Source: Crithidia expoeki (taxonomy: Eukaryota; Euglenozoa; Kinetoplastea; Trypanosomatida; Trypanosomatidae). Taken from it: DNA of 64,000 bases. The translations under genes were made by a program, and so were the position numbers. Under the pieces are notes generated by a model. That model did not search any database, was not told where the DNA came from, and saw only the letters and a program-made list of their open reading frames with translations. Shown here piece after piece: positions 52,429 through 61,333 of the stretch. Where the stretch lies: positions 7,501-71,500 of the forward strand of contig OESE01000170.1 in the NCBI GenBank assembly GCA_900240875.1, written 5' to 3'. The stretch's first letter is position 1; each line of letters begins with the position of its first letter.

Positions 52429-54075
52429 ATGTCCACTTCCACAGAAAAAACTGGATCGAATGGCGTGCTGGGAGGCGGGGAGAGCGAGGCGATGCCGCCC
52501 CCGTCTGCAACGATCGCCTCAGGGCGGCCGCATAGGGAAGTGATGGCGGGTGGGTCACAGCCTCACCGCAAGCGACCGCGGCAGGGTGTCCTCGTCAATC
52601 CTCTTTCTCGCGAGATTTATCAGATGATCGTACGACAGCTGCACCATGACGGCTTTCTCGCCGCCGCCTCGGCCGTGTGCGACGCGACGGGGGTGATGGT
52701 GCACGACGTGGAGGGCAACGGCGACCGCCTGGCGCGTGTTGTGGAGGCCGGCCTCAGCGTCGAAGAGATGGAGCGCAAGGCTGAGGCGGAGTTTCAATCT
52801 ACACAGGTTGTCGAGCGGTATTTGAGCGCATCGAAGTTGTACGTGCCGTTGTCCCTGTCGAACCGCTGGGCAATTGGGCGGCGGTGTGTAAGCATGCGTG
52901 AGCGCTTCGTCTCTGCGTCACTAGGCGGCGTGGTGCGCGACGTTTCCTTCTCGCCTGACGGCGCGTACATCACGTGCGCTGGCACGAACGGCGTTGCTGC
53001 GTTGTTTTCGCTGGAGACGGTGGAGGACTTGTGCGCTCTGGACGAAGTTCGTGCAGCAAACCGCGCCAGGGCCCTTGACGGCAGCCGCGACACTGCTGCG
53101 GTGGCGAGGGGCGAGGTGGCGCCGAAAGGGACGACAGTGCGCAACGCGAACGAAGTGACAGAACTGGCGATGGTGCGCCGTTTCCACGAACACACGCAAT
53201 CCGTCGAGGTTATGCGCTTCCACCCGCGCGAGCCCATCGTGCTCTCCGGTGGGCGGGAGGGTGACGTGTACCTTCGAAACTACGCCTTTCCGGACGCGAA
53301 GGTGGTGATGAAGGTGCACGACAACTTCGCGGTGCGCTGCGCCGCTTTTCATCCTTCAGGTGAATACCTCGTCGTCGCCACAGACCACCATCTGCCGCGG
53401 TTAATCAACGTGCGCACAGAGAGGGTGCTGACACCCCCTGGCACGTACGCCTCGTCGTCTGCCCGTGTAAGCGGCGACGGCGACGACGAGGGTGGTAGTG
53501 CAGCGTCGACGTACCGACCGACCGACCGCGGCGCCCAGCACACGGCAGCACTCTCTTCCGTTTGCTTCTCGCCGGATGGACGGACGATGATGAGCACAAG
53601 TCTCGACGGGTCGTGGATGCTTTACGACGGCGTAAGCGGCCGCGTGATCTACAAGGCCGAAAACGCGCATTCCAGCGTCTCCCTCACCAGCGTGGCGTAT
53701 AGCCGCACCGGCAATGTTGTGCTGACGGCCGGCATGGACTCGACGGCGCGGCTGTGGGACCTGCGTCGGCTGAGCGCAACGCTGCGCAACTACCAAAGCC
53801 CTGAAGTAGCTTCTTTTGGTGAGCCGGTGAAGTGCCTGCGTCGCAGTATCCGTGCGGTCTTCTCAGCCAACGAGAGCCACGTTTACTGCCAGGACTCCTC
53901 GATGCTGGCGATCCAGCGCTACTGTGTCTACACTGGTGAGGTGGCGTCAACCTTGACGACGCAGCCCAGCTTCGAACAACACGCCCTGGCGGCCAGCCCG
54001 TATGGCAACTTTTTAATCAGTGGCGGTGATGACAGCCGGCTTCGGTTGTGGACACCAACGTGGCTGCCGTCGTAA
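52429..54075 (+). CDS. CSTF1: CstF-50-like WD40 protein (cleavage stimulation factor subunit 1)
   Basis: This 548-residue protein shares the layout of CstF-50, a nuclear subunit of the mRNA 3'-end cleavage and polyadenylation machinery. After a low-complexity N terminus (1-55), residues about 57-85 (LSREIYQMIVRQLHHDGFL) match the N-terminal homodimerisation helices. WD40 repeats begin at about 165 (VRDVSFSPDGAYITCAG). They include HTQSVEVMRFHPREPIVLSG, FHPSGEYLVVAT, a TAALSSVCFSPDGRTMMS blade, SRTGNVVLTAGMDSTARLWD and a last blade ending LISGGDDSRLRLW at the C terminus. It is longer than the human protein (about 430 residues) because of charged insertions at about 200-245 and 340-375. In trypanosomatids 3'-end processing is coupled to trans-splicing of the downstream gene. 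Confidence 0.88.
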   Translation: MSTSTEKTGSNGVLGGGESEAMPPPSATIASGRPHREVMAGGSQPHRKRPRQGVLVNPLSREIYQMIVRQLHHDGFLAAASAVCDATGVMVHDVEGNGDRLARVVEAGLSVEEMERKAEAEFQSTQVVERYLSASKLYVPLSLSNRWAIGRRCVSMRERFVSASLGGVVRDVSFSPDGAYITCAGTNGVAALFSLETVEDLCALDEVRAANRARALDGSRDTAAVARGEVAPKGTTVRNANEVTELAMVRRFHEHTQSVEVMRFHPREPIVLSGGREGDVYLRNYAFPDAKVVMKVHDNFAVRCAAFHPSGEYLVVATDHHLPRLINVRTERVLTPPGTYASSSARVSGDGDDEGGSAASTYRPTDRGAQHTAALSSVCFSPDGRTMMSTSLDGSWMLYDGVSGRVIYKAENAHSSVSLTSVAYSRTGNVVLTAGMDSTARLWDLRRLSATLRNYQSPEVASFGEPVKCLRRSIRAVFSANESHVYCQDSSMLAIQRYCVYTGEVASTLTTQPSFEQHALAASPYGNFLISGGDDSRLRLWTPTWLPS

Positions 54076-55599
54076 GAACTTTTTTTATTTTCTTTGTTCG
54101 TGCGCTGACTTCCTGTGTCGCAGAGGTGAAAATACGGACGGTGCAATTTCCTTTTTTTTATGTAGACGTCTTTTCGTTGACGGGCTTGCGCATGCGGCTT
54201 TTGCGTTGAGCTATACGTTGGCCTTGTCCCATGTTGCGACGCAAGTCCTGCTGAGCGTTGAAGGTAATATCGCCCTTTCCTTTGAAGTCTTTGAATTCCT
54301 GGTCTGTAAGAGTGAATATTGATATAGATATTACCGTTTGTATCACACCTAAACAAAAGTGTGTGATCAACTCTATTAAAGGGAATATAATCTCCGTTTC
54401 GTTTCTGGGCTTTCAATAAAAGTTTTGTTGTTGGAAGTGTTGCAGACGCACTGCGTCTTCAGCAAAGAGAAAAAGAGAAGCATGCTACAAGGATGAGTTG
54501 TCTAGCTCTGTGTGTCTCCTCGGATCTGCCGCAGTTCATTACCAAAACGTGAAAGTATAACTGAGGCAGCGTGAGCGGCAATACATTTTCGCAGGGTTAA
54601 AAAGAACAAGTTTTTTTTTTTTTTAAATCGTTTGCGGAATATTTGTGGCGCTTCTCTCAAGTTTCTACTTTCTTTCGGTCCACCCATCGCTCTTCGTTCT
54701 CTTCCTCTCAGCATTGAAAACTGCCACGTCGACAATCAGCGGACGCTTATAAGTTGATTTTCTAAGTTTGAAAGCGTTCACACCTATCCGCACAGGCATC
54801 TGACAAAGAACAATCGTGTAGTACACTCACACACATATAAATACAAACATACATACGCACAGGTGTTGTTTTACGTTTTTTTTTTTTACATGCCCGAAGT
54901 ATCTTCGGATATGCGCATTCACTTTTCCCGCTGCTGTCCGTAACATTTCGTCTTTCCTTCGCTGGTTTTTTGTGTTTGTGCCTTGCCGCTTCTTGTCTCC
55001 TCCTCACTTGAAGCGTTTCTGTTGGCAAAACCAACGTACTTTTGCCATTTTTGCAGGAGTTTTTTGGTTGAGTAATTCGTTGTCCTAAAGTTGCGTCACC
55101 TGACGGTGTTTCTGACCCGTCTGTTTTACGATATTCGTAGCTTTTTGGCTCACTTGACATCACGTTTCCTATATTTAAGTTTTGGTAGTAAACAACGGTC
55201 ACTTGGAAGTTCTGGAGTTTATTTGGTGCCGGGCTGTTTTATTTTGCTGTTCAGTTCTCTTAGTCCTTATGTACTGTTGATTTAGCTCTTCGACGACGAC
55301 ACACGCACACACACGCACTGTGCATTTTTATGGGATTTTGTCTGACCATACGGTATTTAAAACGGAGTAGGAAGAGTGATTGCAGCCGTCCTCATGTGCC
55401 AAAAAGGAAAGAAAACGACTCTTTGTTCGCTTCTGTTACACCTGCAACTTCACAGCACTGATTCTTTTTCCCACCACAAAACAAGCTCGTCGACACGCAG
55501 GCTCTCACCGACGAATTGGTTACATACGTTAACCGTGTAAACGTCCCGATTCGACTAATACCGACTTAAGCAGCGCAAGTAACCGATGGTACAACGGCA
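54076..55599. other. intergenic region
   Basis: About 1.5 kb with no gene I can support. T-runs at about 54609-54624 and 54881-54888 and a CA-rich patch at about 55301-55318. A pyrimidine tract at about 55461-55473 followed by an AG at 55484-55485 may be the splice acceptor of the next gene (5' UTR about 114 nt). Short open frames here are low-complexity. Confidence 0.55.
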
Positions 55600-56622
55600 A
55601 TGTCATTCTTCTTTCGTTCGCTTTCCCACTACTTGAAGGAGTACCCGTTACGCACGAACTTGGTGCTGAGCACGACGGTGGGCTTCTGCGGCGATGTCGT
55701 CTGCCAGACCATATACGAGCCGTGGACGCAGTTGCGGCCGCCTTTGACAAAGGAACGGCTGCCCGACGAGAGCAGAGATTCTGCTTTTCTCCTCACGGTG
55801 AATTCGCCGTTTTTGTGTGCGCGAAAGAAATGGCGCACATACCAAGCCCTTTCTGGCCGCGCGACCGCGGCGCAGGATGCCGTGGTGGTATCAGACAACA
55901 CAACCGTCCTGCTAGACCTTCGCCGCAGTATGATCTTCTGCAGCTTCACTTTTCTCTTCGGCGTGCCGTACTTTTTGTGGGTTTACCGCTACCTCGATCG
56001 CCTCATCGATCCCACTTTCATCACAAAGCGCAACGCAATTGCAAAGGGGTTTCTCAGTTACCTTGCGGCGCAGGTCACGAACCCGATTTACCTCAGCTAC
56101 GTCACTGCGCTGGACCATTTCTTTATCTACCGCGACGGTCGTGATGGGCGGCGGCGTGTAATGGCGATTCCGATAACGTGCACGGGTGGCCAGCGTGACC
56201 GCGTGATGGTGGCGGGCGACGAGGATTCGATAACGCAGTACAGCACCGGCCGTTTTCGCTTCAACTTCAGTCCATTGCGCAACATGTCGAAGGAGCTGGA
56301 TCAAACGACGGTGCACAAGATGGGTTACTTCTACCGCTTCGTCGACAACACTGACTTCAACTTCCACGAGTATTACACATGTGTGAGCACTGATGTAGAG
56401 CGCAAGCTCGTCCACGACTTCCCGGACATTATGAAGTACGGCCTGATGTTTTGGTCGGTGAACTGGCTGCCCATGTTCTACTATATCCCCGGACATTTTC
56501 GTCTGGCGTACTCGTCTGTGGTGCAGGTGGCGTGGAGTGGTATCATGTCGCACCTGCTCCACCGGTGGCAGAAGATGGACGATGACAGAATCCAAGTGCG
56601 GCCACACCGGGAACACCAGTAG
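55600..56622 (+). CDS. Mpv17/PMP22 family membrane protein
   Basis: This 340-residue integral membrane protein belongs to the Mpv17/PMP22/Sym1 family of inner mitochondrial or peroxisomal membrane proteins, thought to form channels or help metabolite homeostasis. The N terminus YLKEYPLRTNLVLSTTVGFCGDVVCQ (6-31) matches the family's Y-x-P-x-x-T...GD-x-x-Q start, and the C-terminal block from FWSVNWLPMFYYIPGHFRL to WSGIMSHLL matches the family signature. Hydrophobic segments lie at about 15-30, 106-126, 145-165 and 280-325. The family is usually under 250 residues. Here two extra stretches, about 45-95 and 185-230, lengthen it, apparently as hydrophilic loops. In trypanosomatids location could be mitochondrion or glycosome; I cannot decide from sequence. 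Confidence 0.85.
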   Translation: MSFFFRSLSHYLKEYPLRTNLVLSTTVGFCGDVVCQTIYEPWTQLRPPLTKERLPDESRDSAFLLTVNSPFLCARKKWRTYQALSGRATAAQDAVVVSDNTTVLLDLRRSMIFCSFTFLFGVPYFLWVYRYLDRLIDPTFITKRNAIAKGFLSYLAAQVTNPIYLSYVTALDHFFIYRDGRDGRRRVMAIPITCTGGQRDRVMVAGDEDSITQYSTGRFRFNFSPLRNMSKELDQTTVHKMGYFYRFVDNTDFNFHEYYTCVSTDVERKLVHDFPDIMKYGLMFWSVNWLPMFYYIPGHFRLAYSSVVQVAWSGIMSHLLHRWQKMDDDRIQVRPHREHQ

Positions 56623-57689
56623 CCTCTTCCGCGTACACACAAATGCACTTACGGTGAAACGTCAGATCAAGTGACCGAAGAGCATGTGGAAAAACTGATT
56701 TTACGAATGTAGCACGTAGGAAGTGACGACAAAGGGGGGTTGACACCGGCAGCGAAAAAAAAAAAAGGGGCTTTCGCAATGAATGGAGAAGGCGATCAGA
56801 GTTGGTGCTCCCTTCTTTTTGCTCGTCGTTTTCTCGCAGCCACGCGGAGTGGAAGGAGAGACACATCGTACCAGTTTTTTCCTCATGGCTTTGGCTGAGT
56901 TTTTTTTTTTTCTCGCGCTGACTCCGACCGTTCACGCACGTGTTTTGGAGAGTACAACTATTTGCTTTTATTGAGATTGACTTTGAGGCTCGCTGCCTCT
57001 GTTCTGATGTGACTGTCATTTCCATTGCTACACCCCGTCAATCGCCTTGTGGAGCTTTGTACCTTTTACTTTTTTGGTGGCGGGCTCTTTGTTCGCTTTG
57101 TCTTGACTTAATATAGCTTACACGAAGTAGACGTAGTGCTTCATCGTCACAGCAACTCAAACCACATCACTGAAAAGGAGGACTGGCTCTTGTGTTTTCG
57201 CCGAGTAGCTGCTTTGTAAAAGCTCTCTCTTTGGCGCGAAGCGTCATTCCTTTTCCGGGACGACGAGGCAAGTCTTGTGGAGCTTTGTCTAGATACCTTA
57301 TTTGAATGCACACGCTTTCGTTCTCCTTTTCCCAAACGCTTTTTTTTTTCTTTCGCTGTTTTGAGTTCGTTGTGATTCTTCCGTCTTCTGGGTTTCGCAC
57401 AAATCACGTCATGCACGACGGTGCCACACTGCTGCATCCATTTTTTTTTTCTCCACGAAACGAATCACTGACCTCCACAACGTGCACATCTACACCCAAA
57501 GTAACGAATAGGAGCAACAAGAGTTGGGCTTGTTCGAGTGCGGCCAATCCTCCTGTCCACAGATATTTTATCGGGCTTCGTACCAGCAGACATTCAAAAT
57601 ATCCAACAACAACAAAAAGACGATAACAGTCACCGCAGATCAAAACACTCGTTTGGGGTAGAGAAAAAGAAAGAAAAGAATAGTAACTG
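56623..57689. other. intergenic region
   Basis: About 1.1 kb without a recognised gene. Several T-runs (about 56899-56910, 57340-57350, 57439-57449), of which the last, followed by downstream AGs, may serve trans-splicing of the RGG2-like gene. Confidence 0.55.
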
Positions 57690-58730
57690 ATGCTTCGTCG
57701 CAGCTCTGCACCGTTGTGGCTGCGCGCTACCGCCGTGTCGCTGCAGGGTTGGGGCAGTAGCGGTGGTGGTGGCGGCTGGGGGACATCTGACGGCGCTTCC
57801 AACAGCGGCGGGTGGGGCGCCGCACCGGATACGAAAGCCGGCGCCGGAGGCAGTGGCGGCTGGGGGTCTTCGGCAGGGCAATCTGGGGGTGGCTGGGGCA
57901 CCTTCGATAACGAGGCAGCCGCACCAGCCAGCGGCGGTTGGGGCAGCGCGCAGGACACGTCCTCCGGCTGGGGGAGCGGCCGCGATGGCAGCGGCGGCGG
58001 CGGCAGAGGTACTCGCGATCGCGGCTTACGTGACAAACGCGGCGGTGGCGGGGGCGGTTGGGGCGACGACGGAGGCAGCGGCGGGCAGGAGGGCGGCGGC
58101 TTCAAGTCCGGCTGGGGCGGCGGCGGCGGCTGGCGCGATGCACCGACCGGCGGGCGTCAGCGTAGCGCCCGTGGCAACTTCCGTCGCGGCCGGCAGGGTG
58201 GGCAGGAGAGCGGCGGCGTGTGGGGCCGGCCGGCGGTGGCGGACGAGGAGGCATGGAATGCGGCCCCGCCAAGCTTCCAACCGCCGGTGCGCCGCGTTGA
58301 CCCACTCTCACTGACTGCGGTGGAAGTTGAGGTGGACGGCGTGAAGAAGCTGGTGGGCCAACGCGTGCAGGTGTCCGGCTTGTCGGACGACACCACTTGG
58401 CACACGCTGAAGGACCACCTGCGGCAGGCGGGCGACCTCACCTTCTGCCGCGTTTACTCCGGTGGCCGCGGGATGGCGGAGTTCGCGACGCCGGAGGAGG
58501 CGGCCCGGTGCATCACAGAGCTGCAAGCCTCGGAGCTGGAGGGCGCCACGCTGTACCTCCGCGAAGATCGCGAGGATACCGTATTGATTAACACGCGCCG
58601 CAAGATCCGCGAGGCGCGGGAGGTGCAGTTGCGCGCCCGCAAGGAGGAGGTCGAGAAGGCGCGGCGCGCAAAGGCGATCGAACAAGGCGACGTGCTTGAT
58701 ACAGCGCCATCGTCGTCAACTGTGCCGTGA
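57690..58730 (+). CDS. RGG2: RGG2-like mitochondrial RNA-editing mediator protein
   Basis: This 346-residue protein has the architecture of trypanosome RGG2, a subunit of the RNA-editing mediator (MRB1/RESC) system that binds mitochondrial mRNA and promotes progress of U-insertion/deletion editing. A basic hydrophobic presequence (1-20, MLRRSSAPLWLRATAVSLQG) suggests mitochondrial import. Residues 20-180 are glycine rich with repeated GWG/GGWG units and several RG/RGG sites (about 100-170), potential arginine-methylation and RNA-binding sites. A single RRM follows at about 223-293 with RNP2-like VQVSGL (226-231) and RNP1-like GRGMAEFA (259-266). The C terminus (295-335) is a charged helix. 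Its presence fits a kinetoplastid. Assignment is by architecture; another glycine-rich RRM protein is possible but less likely. Confidence 0.82.
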   Translation: MLRRSSAPLWLRATAVSLQGWGSSGGGGGWGTSDGASNSGGWGAAPDTKAGAGGSGGWGSSAGQSGGGWGTFDNEAAAPASGGWGSAQDTSSGWGSGRDGSGGGGRGTRDRGLRDKRGGGGGGWGDDGGSGGQEGGGFKSGWGGGGGWRDAPTGGRQRSARGNFRRGRQGGQESGGVWGRPAVADEEAWNAAPPSFQPPVRRVDPLSLTAVEVEVDGVKKLVGQRVQVSGLSDDTTWHTLKDHLRQAGDLTFCRVYSGGRGMAEFATPEEAARCITELQASELEGATLYLREDREDTVLINTRRKIREAREVQLRARKEEVEKARRAKAIEQGDVLDTAPSSSTVP

Positions 58731-59762
58731 AATGAATAACGGTGATGGAAATCGTCGTCTGCTTTACTGCTCAAGTGGCAATTAAATTGTAGGCGGTATA
58801 CTTCAGAAAGCGGGGTACACAGACCGTGTAGTGGTGAGGAATACCGATACGGGTTCACGTTGTGTATTGAAGCATGCCATAGTTTGACACTCTGACGAGG
58901 GTGTGATGACCAGCTTGCCATGTTATTGTTTATCTACGTGCTTGGAATGTACCTTGGTCCCATGGTGCTTGCTGAGAGGCGAAAAAATAAGGCGTGAATA
59001 GCAGCATTTGCTTTCCTTTCTTTTGCCTCATCGGTTGCTTCTCTGCCACTTCTTTGTTCTTTTCCCTTTTCGTGATTACTGTGATTCGCGTCTTGCGAGG
59101 TACAATTGCTGGGTTTTATCTGTTCAGATTTTTGTTGATCTGTTCGCGGCACAGATGATTTGACGAACGTAAGGTAAAGGCTAATGCAAACCGCAGGAAC
59201 AACAACAACAAAAAAAAACGGCTTATGGGACTGTCGTTTAATCTGGAGGTACATGCTGAAACAGATGGATTACCATTCATACTACGGACGCCGGTCTTAG
59301 CGAGCTAGTGAATCTCCCGTTTTGATCTGTGAGACCTTTTACAGTGTCTTTAGTGAAACAGGCTCACACACTAGCGGAGAGCGGAGTTGTGAGTTCGAGT
59401 CTTTTTTTTTTTATAATGGCTATTGAAAGGCGCCCTTCCCTGCAATTACTTCTGCACTTTTTCCGCCCGCCTCAGACTGAAAATAGGAAAACGTGAGGCA
59501 CGCGTCTCCACCTTTTCTTGCCCGCGCTAGCCGCCTCCTCTTTTCTCCACCGGCAGGACTTCCTGTAGTCGCATGCTGAAACAGCTGTACTGACAGCTAG
59601 CGAAAAACGAACAAAGCGTGGCTAGTGCAACCAGTAAGCGAGTGCAGCTGTACGCACACGCGCCCTTACGTGTGCTTATTAAAAACACCAGCGGCGGGCT
59701 TGACCTTGTACTTCTCGCAACCTGAAGTGATCAAAAGAAGAAAAAAAAAACAGTAAGAACAG
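58731..59762. other. intergenic region with a tRNA B-box-like element
   Basis: About 1 kb without a protein gene. At 59391-59401 is GAGTTCGAGTC, resembling a Pol III B box, immediately followed by a T-run (59402-59412). No cloverleaf can be folded around it. An A-run at about 59743-59752 precedes the next CDS. Confidence 0.5.
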
Positions 59763-60830
59763 ATGCGAGTTGCACAGCGCGTTGAGTTCTCCCTCACAAA
59801 GCAGCGCGTGGAGAAGTTGATTGTGTACCTTGGCTACGACGACGACGGCACTTTTAATGGCATCACCCGCGGCGCACTCGCCACACAAATCACGCAGCGC
59901 CTTCTGCGGCAGTGCCAACCGGGAGAGAGCGACGTGCATGATCCCGATGTCACCCGTGCCAACGCCCGAGATCGCCAGGGGCGGCCACGGACGTTTTTTG
60001 CCGCGCACGAAAAGCAGCTGCGCCGCAGCCGGCACGGCCGCAGTGAAACTCTGCGTTCACCGCAGATGTGGGACACGAGCCCAGTGGCGGATTTCATGGG
60101 TCGGTGGTGCGACCGCCTGCTGCTCGGTGATCACCAGCGGCCGGCGCGCTGTGCGATACTGGAGCCGCGCGTCCCACCCCTGCTTTGGGGGGAGGCGGTG
60201 TCCCGGGTTGCGCGGGCGCACCGCCACCTCCGCTCCGACGACGTCTTATTAGTGCAGTCGGCGACGCATTTGCCATTTGGTGTTGTACGACTCCAGACAC
60301 AAGGGCAATACAGTTACCCGTGTACTTCAATGGGAGGTGCAGCAGATGCAAGCAGCTCACCCGCCTCTGCTCTTCTATTGCAGGGGACCACCACCGTGGC
60401 GGAGGCCGTCAAACTGTTTGCCCCCTCACCGCGATGCCAACAAGAGCAGCGGTCACCGTCGTATCTGCAAATCGGCGTCGGCGACGCACACGGGCCGCAG
60501 TCCCTCCTCAGCGCCGAGGAATCCACCTTCGCCGACCGCCTTCTTCTGCCGCTGTGCACCTTCACTACAGCTTTGTGGACTGCAAGTCCCTTGAAAGCGG
60601 CTGATTACGTTGCAACCCTCACCGCTACCCCGCAGACGCTCACTGAAGCGCAAGCAAACCACCGGCTGTGGCGAACGATGCAGCACGCGATGCTGTCAAC
60701 GCGTGATACGGCGCTGCTGCGCGCGTACTTCAACCACGAAGGCCTCGATGCCCGCTTTAGCCCCGTGCAAACGCGCTACTTTGCCGAGACGCTTTTGCGC
60801 AGGTTGCACGATCAAGAGCTGCAGCGTTGA
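59763..60830 (+). CDS. hypothetical protein, 355 residues, no recognised domain
   Basis: Open from the ATG at 59763 with GC-rich third positions like neighbouring genes, so it is probably real. I recognise no family. The first 60 residues contain a YDDDG cluster (about 25-29) and look helical. The middle is rich in charged and aromatic residues (about 90-165). A stretch at about 190-240 has low complexity (Ala/Ser), and the C terminus (about 300-355) is predicted helical with basic ends. No signal peptide or membrane segment is evident. It lies between the RGG2-like gene and the TDR1-like gene in the same orientation, which says little about function in trypanosomatids. Confidence 0.7.
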   Translation: MRVAQRVEFSLTKQRVEKLIVYLGYDDDGTFNGITRGALATQITQRLLRQCQPGESDVHDPDVTRANARDRQGRPRTFFAAHEKQLRRSRHGRSETLRSPQMWDTSPVADFMGRWCDRLLLGDHQRPARCAILEPRVPPLLWGEAVSRVARAHRHLRSDDVLLVQSATHLPFGVVRLQTQGQYSYPCTSMGGAADASSSPASALLLQGTTTVAEAVKLFAPSPRCQQEQRSPSYLQIGVGDAHGPQSLLSAEESTFADRLLLPLCTFTTALWTASPLKAADYVATLTATPQTLTEAQANHRLWRTMQHAMLSTRDTALLRAYFNHEGLDARFSPVQTRYFAETLLRRLHDQELQR

Positions 60831-61333
60831 AAATTCTGCTTTCGATGGCAGAGGTGCTTGCGTGGTCCTTCCGTCTTTTCTACTTATTGCTAGTAAGACA
60901 TCGACTTGTGGGTAAGCAGTCTCACTACCACTCACACATCATTAAGTACCAATCACTGTGATTATCAAAGTAGAAACCAGCTGTTCCCATATACTTGGGT
61001 GTTGCGATCTGAACAAGTGCCAGCGTTGATGAGAGGGAAACCCTGGTGCCAAAAGTACTGTCTTTCGCTCTGCTTCGTCTTTTTTTTTCGCCTCGCCGCC
61101 ACTACCTGCTTTTGCCCCTGTTCTGTGGCCATGCCTTTCCCCATCGCTGGATTTGCCTCAAACATCCGTCCTAACTGACGCATTTTCGCTCTCCCTCCCG
61201 TGTACCCATGTTGGTTTACTGGCGTTTGAAACGAGCCGTTGCAAGCTGTCCGAGCTCTACCTTAACAACTAACCATTTCGAAAAGCATAACTCTTATCAC
61301 ACACATTTCCCGGGCACTTCTACCATCACGACA
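60831..61333. promoter_or_regulatory. intergenic region and splice signals of the TDR1-like gene
   Basis: No gene is seen. A pyrimidine-rich tract at about 61181-61200 is followed by the first AG at 61234-61235. This places the ATG at 61208 upstream of the probable splice site and supports the ATG at 61334 as the true start (5' UTR about 100 nt). Confidence 0.55.

Noticed and set aside
55091-55285. 64-codon + strand frame upstream of the Mpv17-like gene
   Set aside because: Short, low-complexity hydrophobic product in T-rich spacer; no family features.
61208-61333. 42-codon upstream extension of the TDR1-like gene
   Set aside because: The ATG at 61208 precedes the first AG after the pyrimidine tract, and the GST domain begins right after the ATG at 61334.
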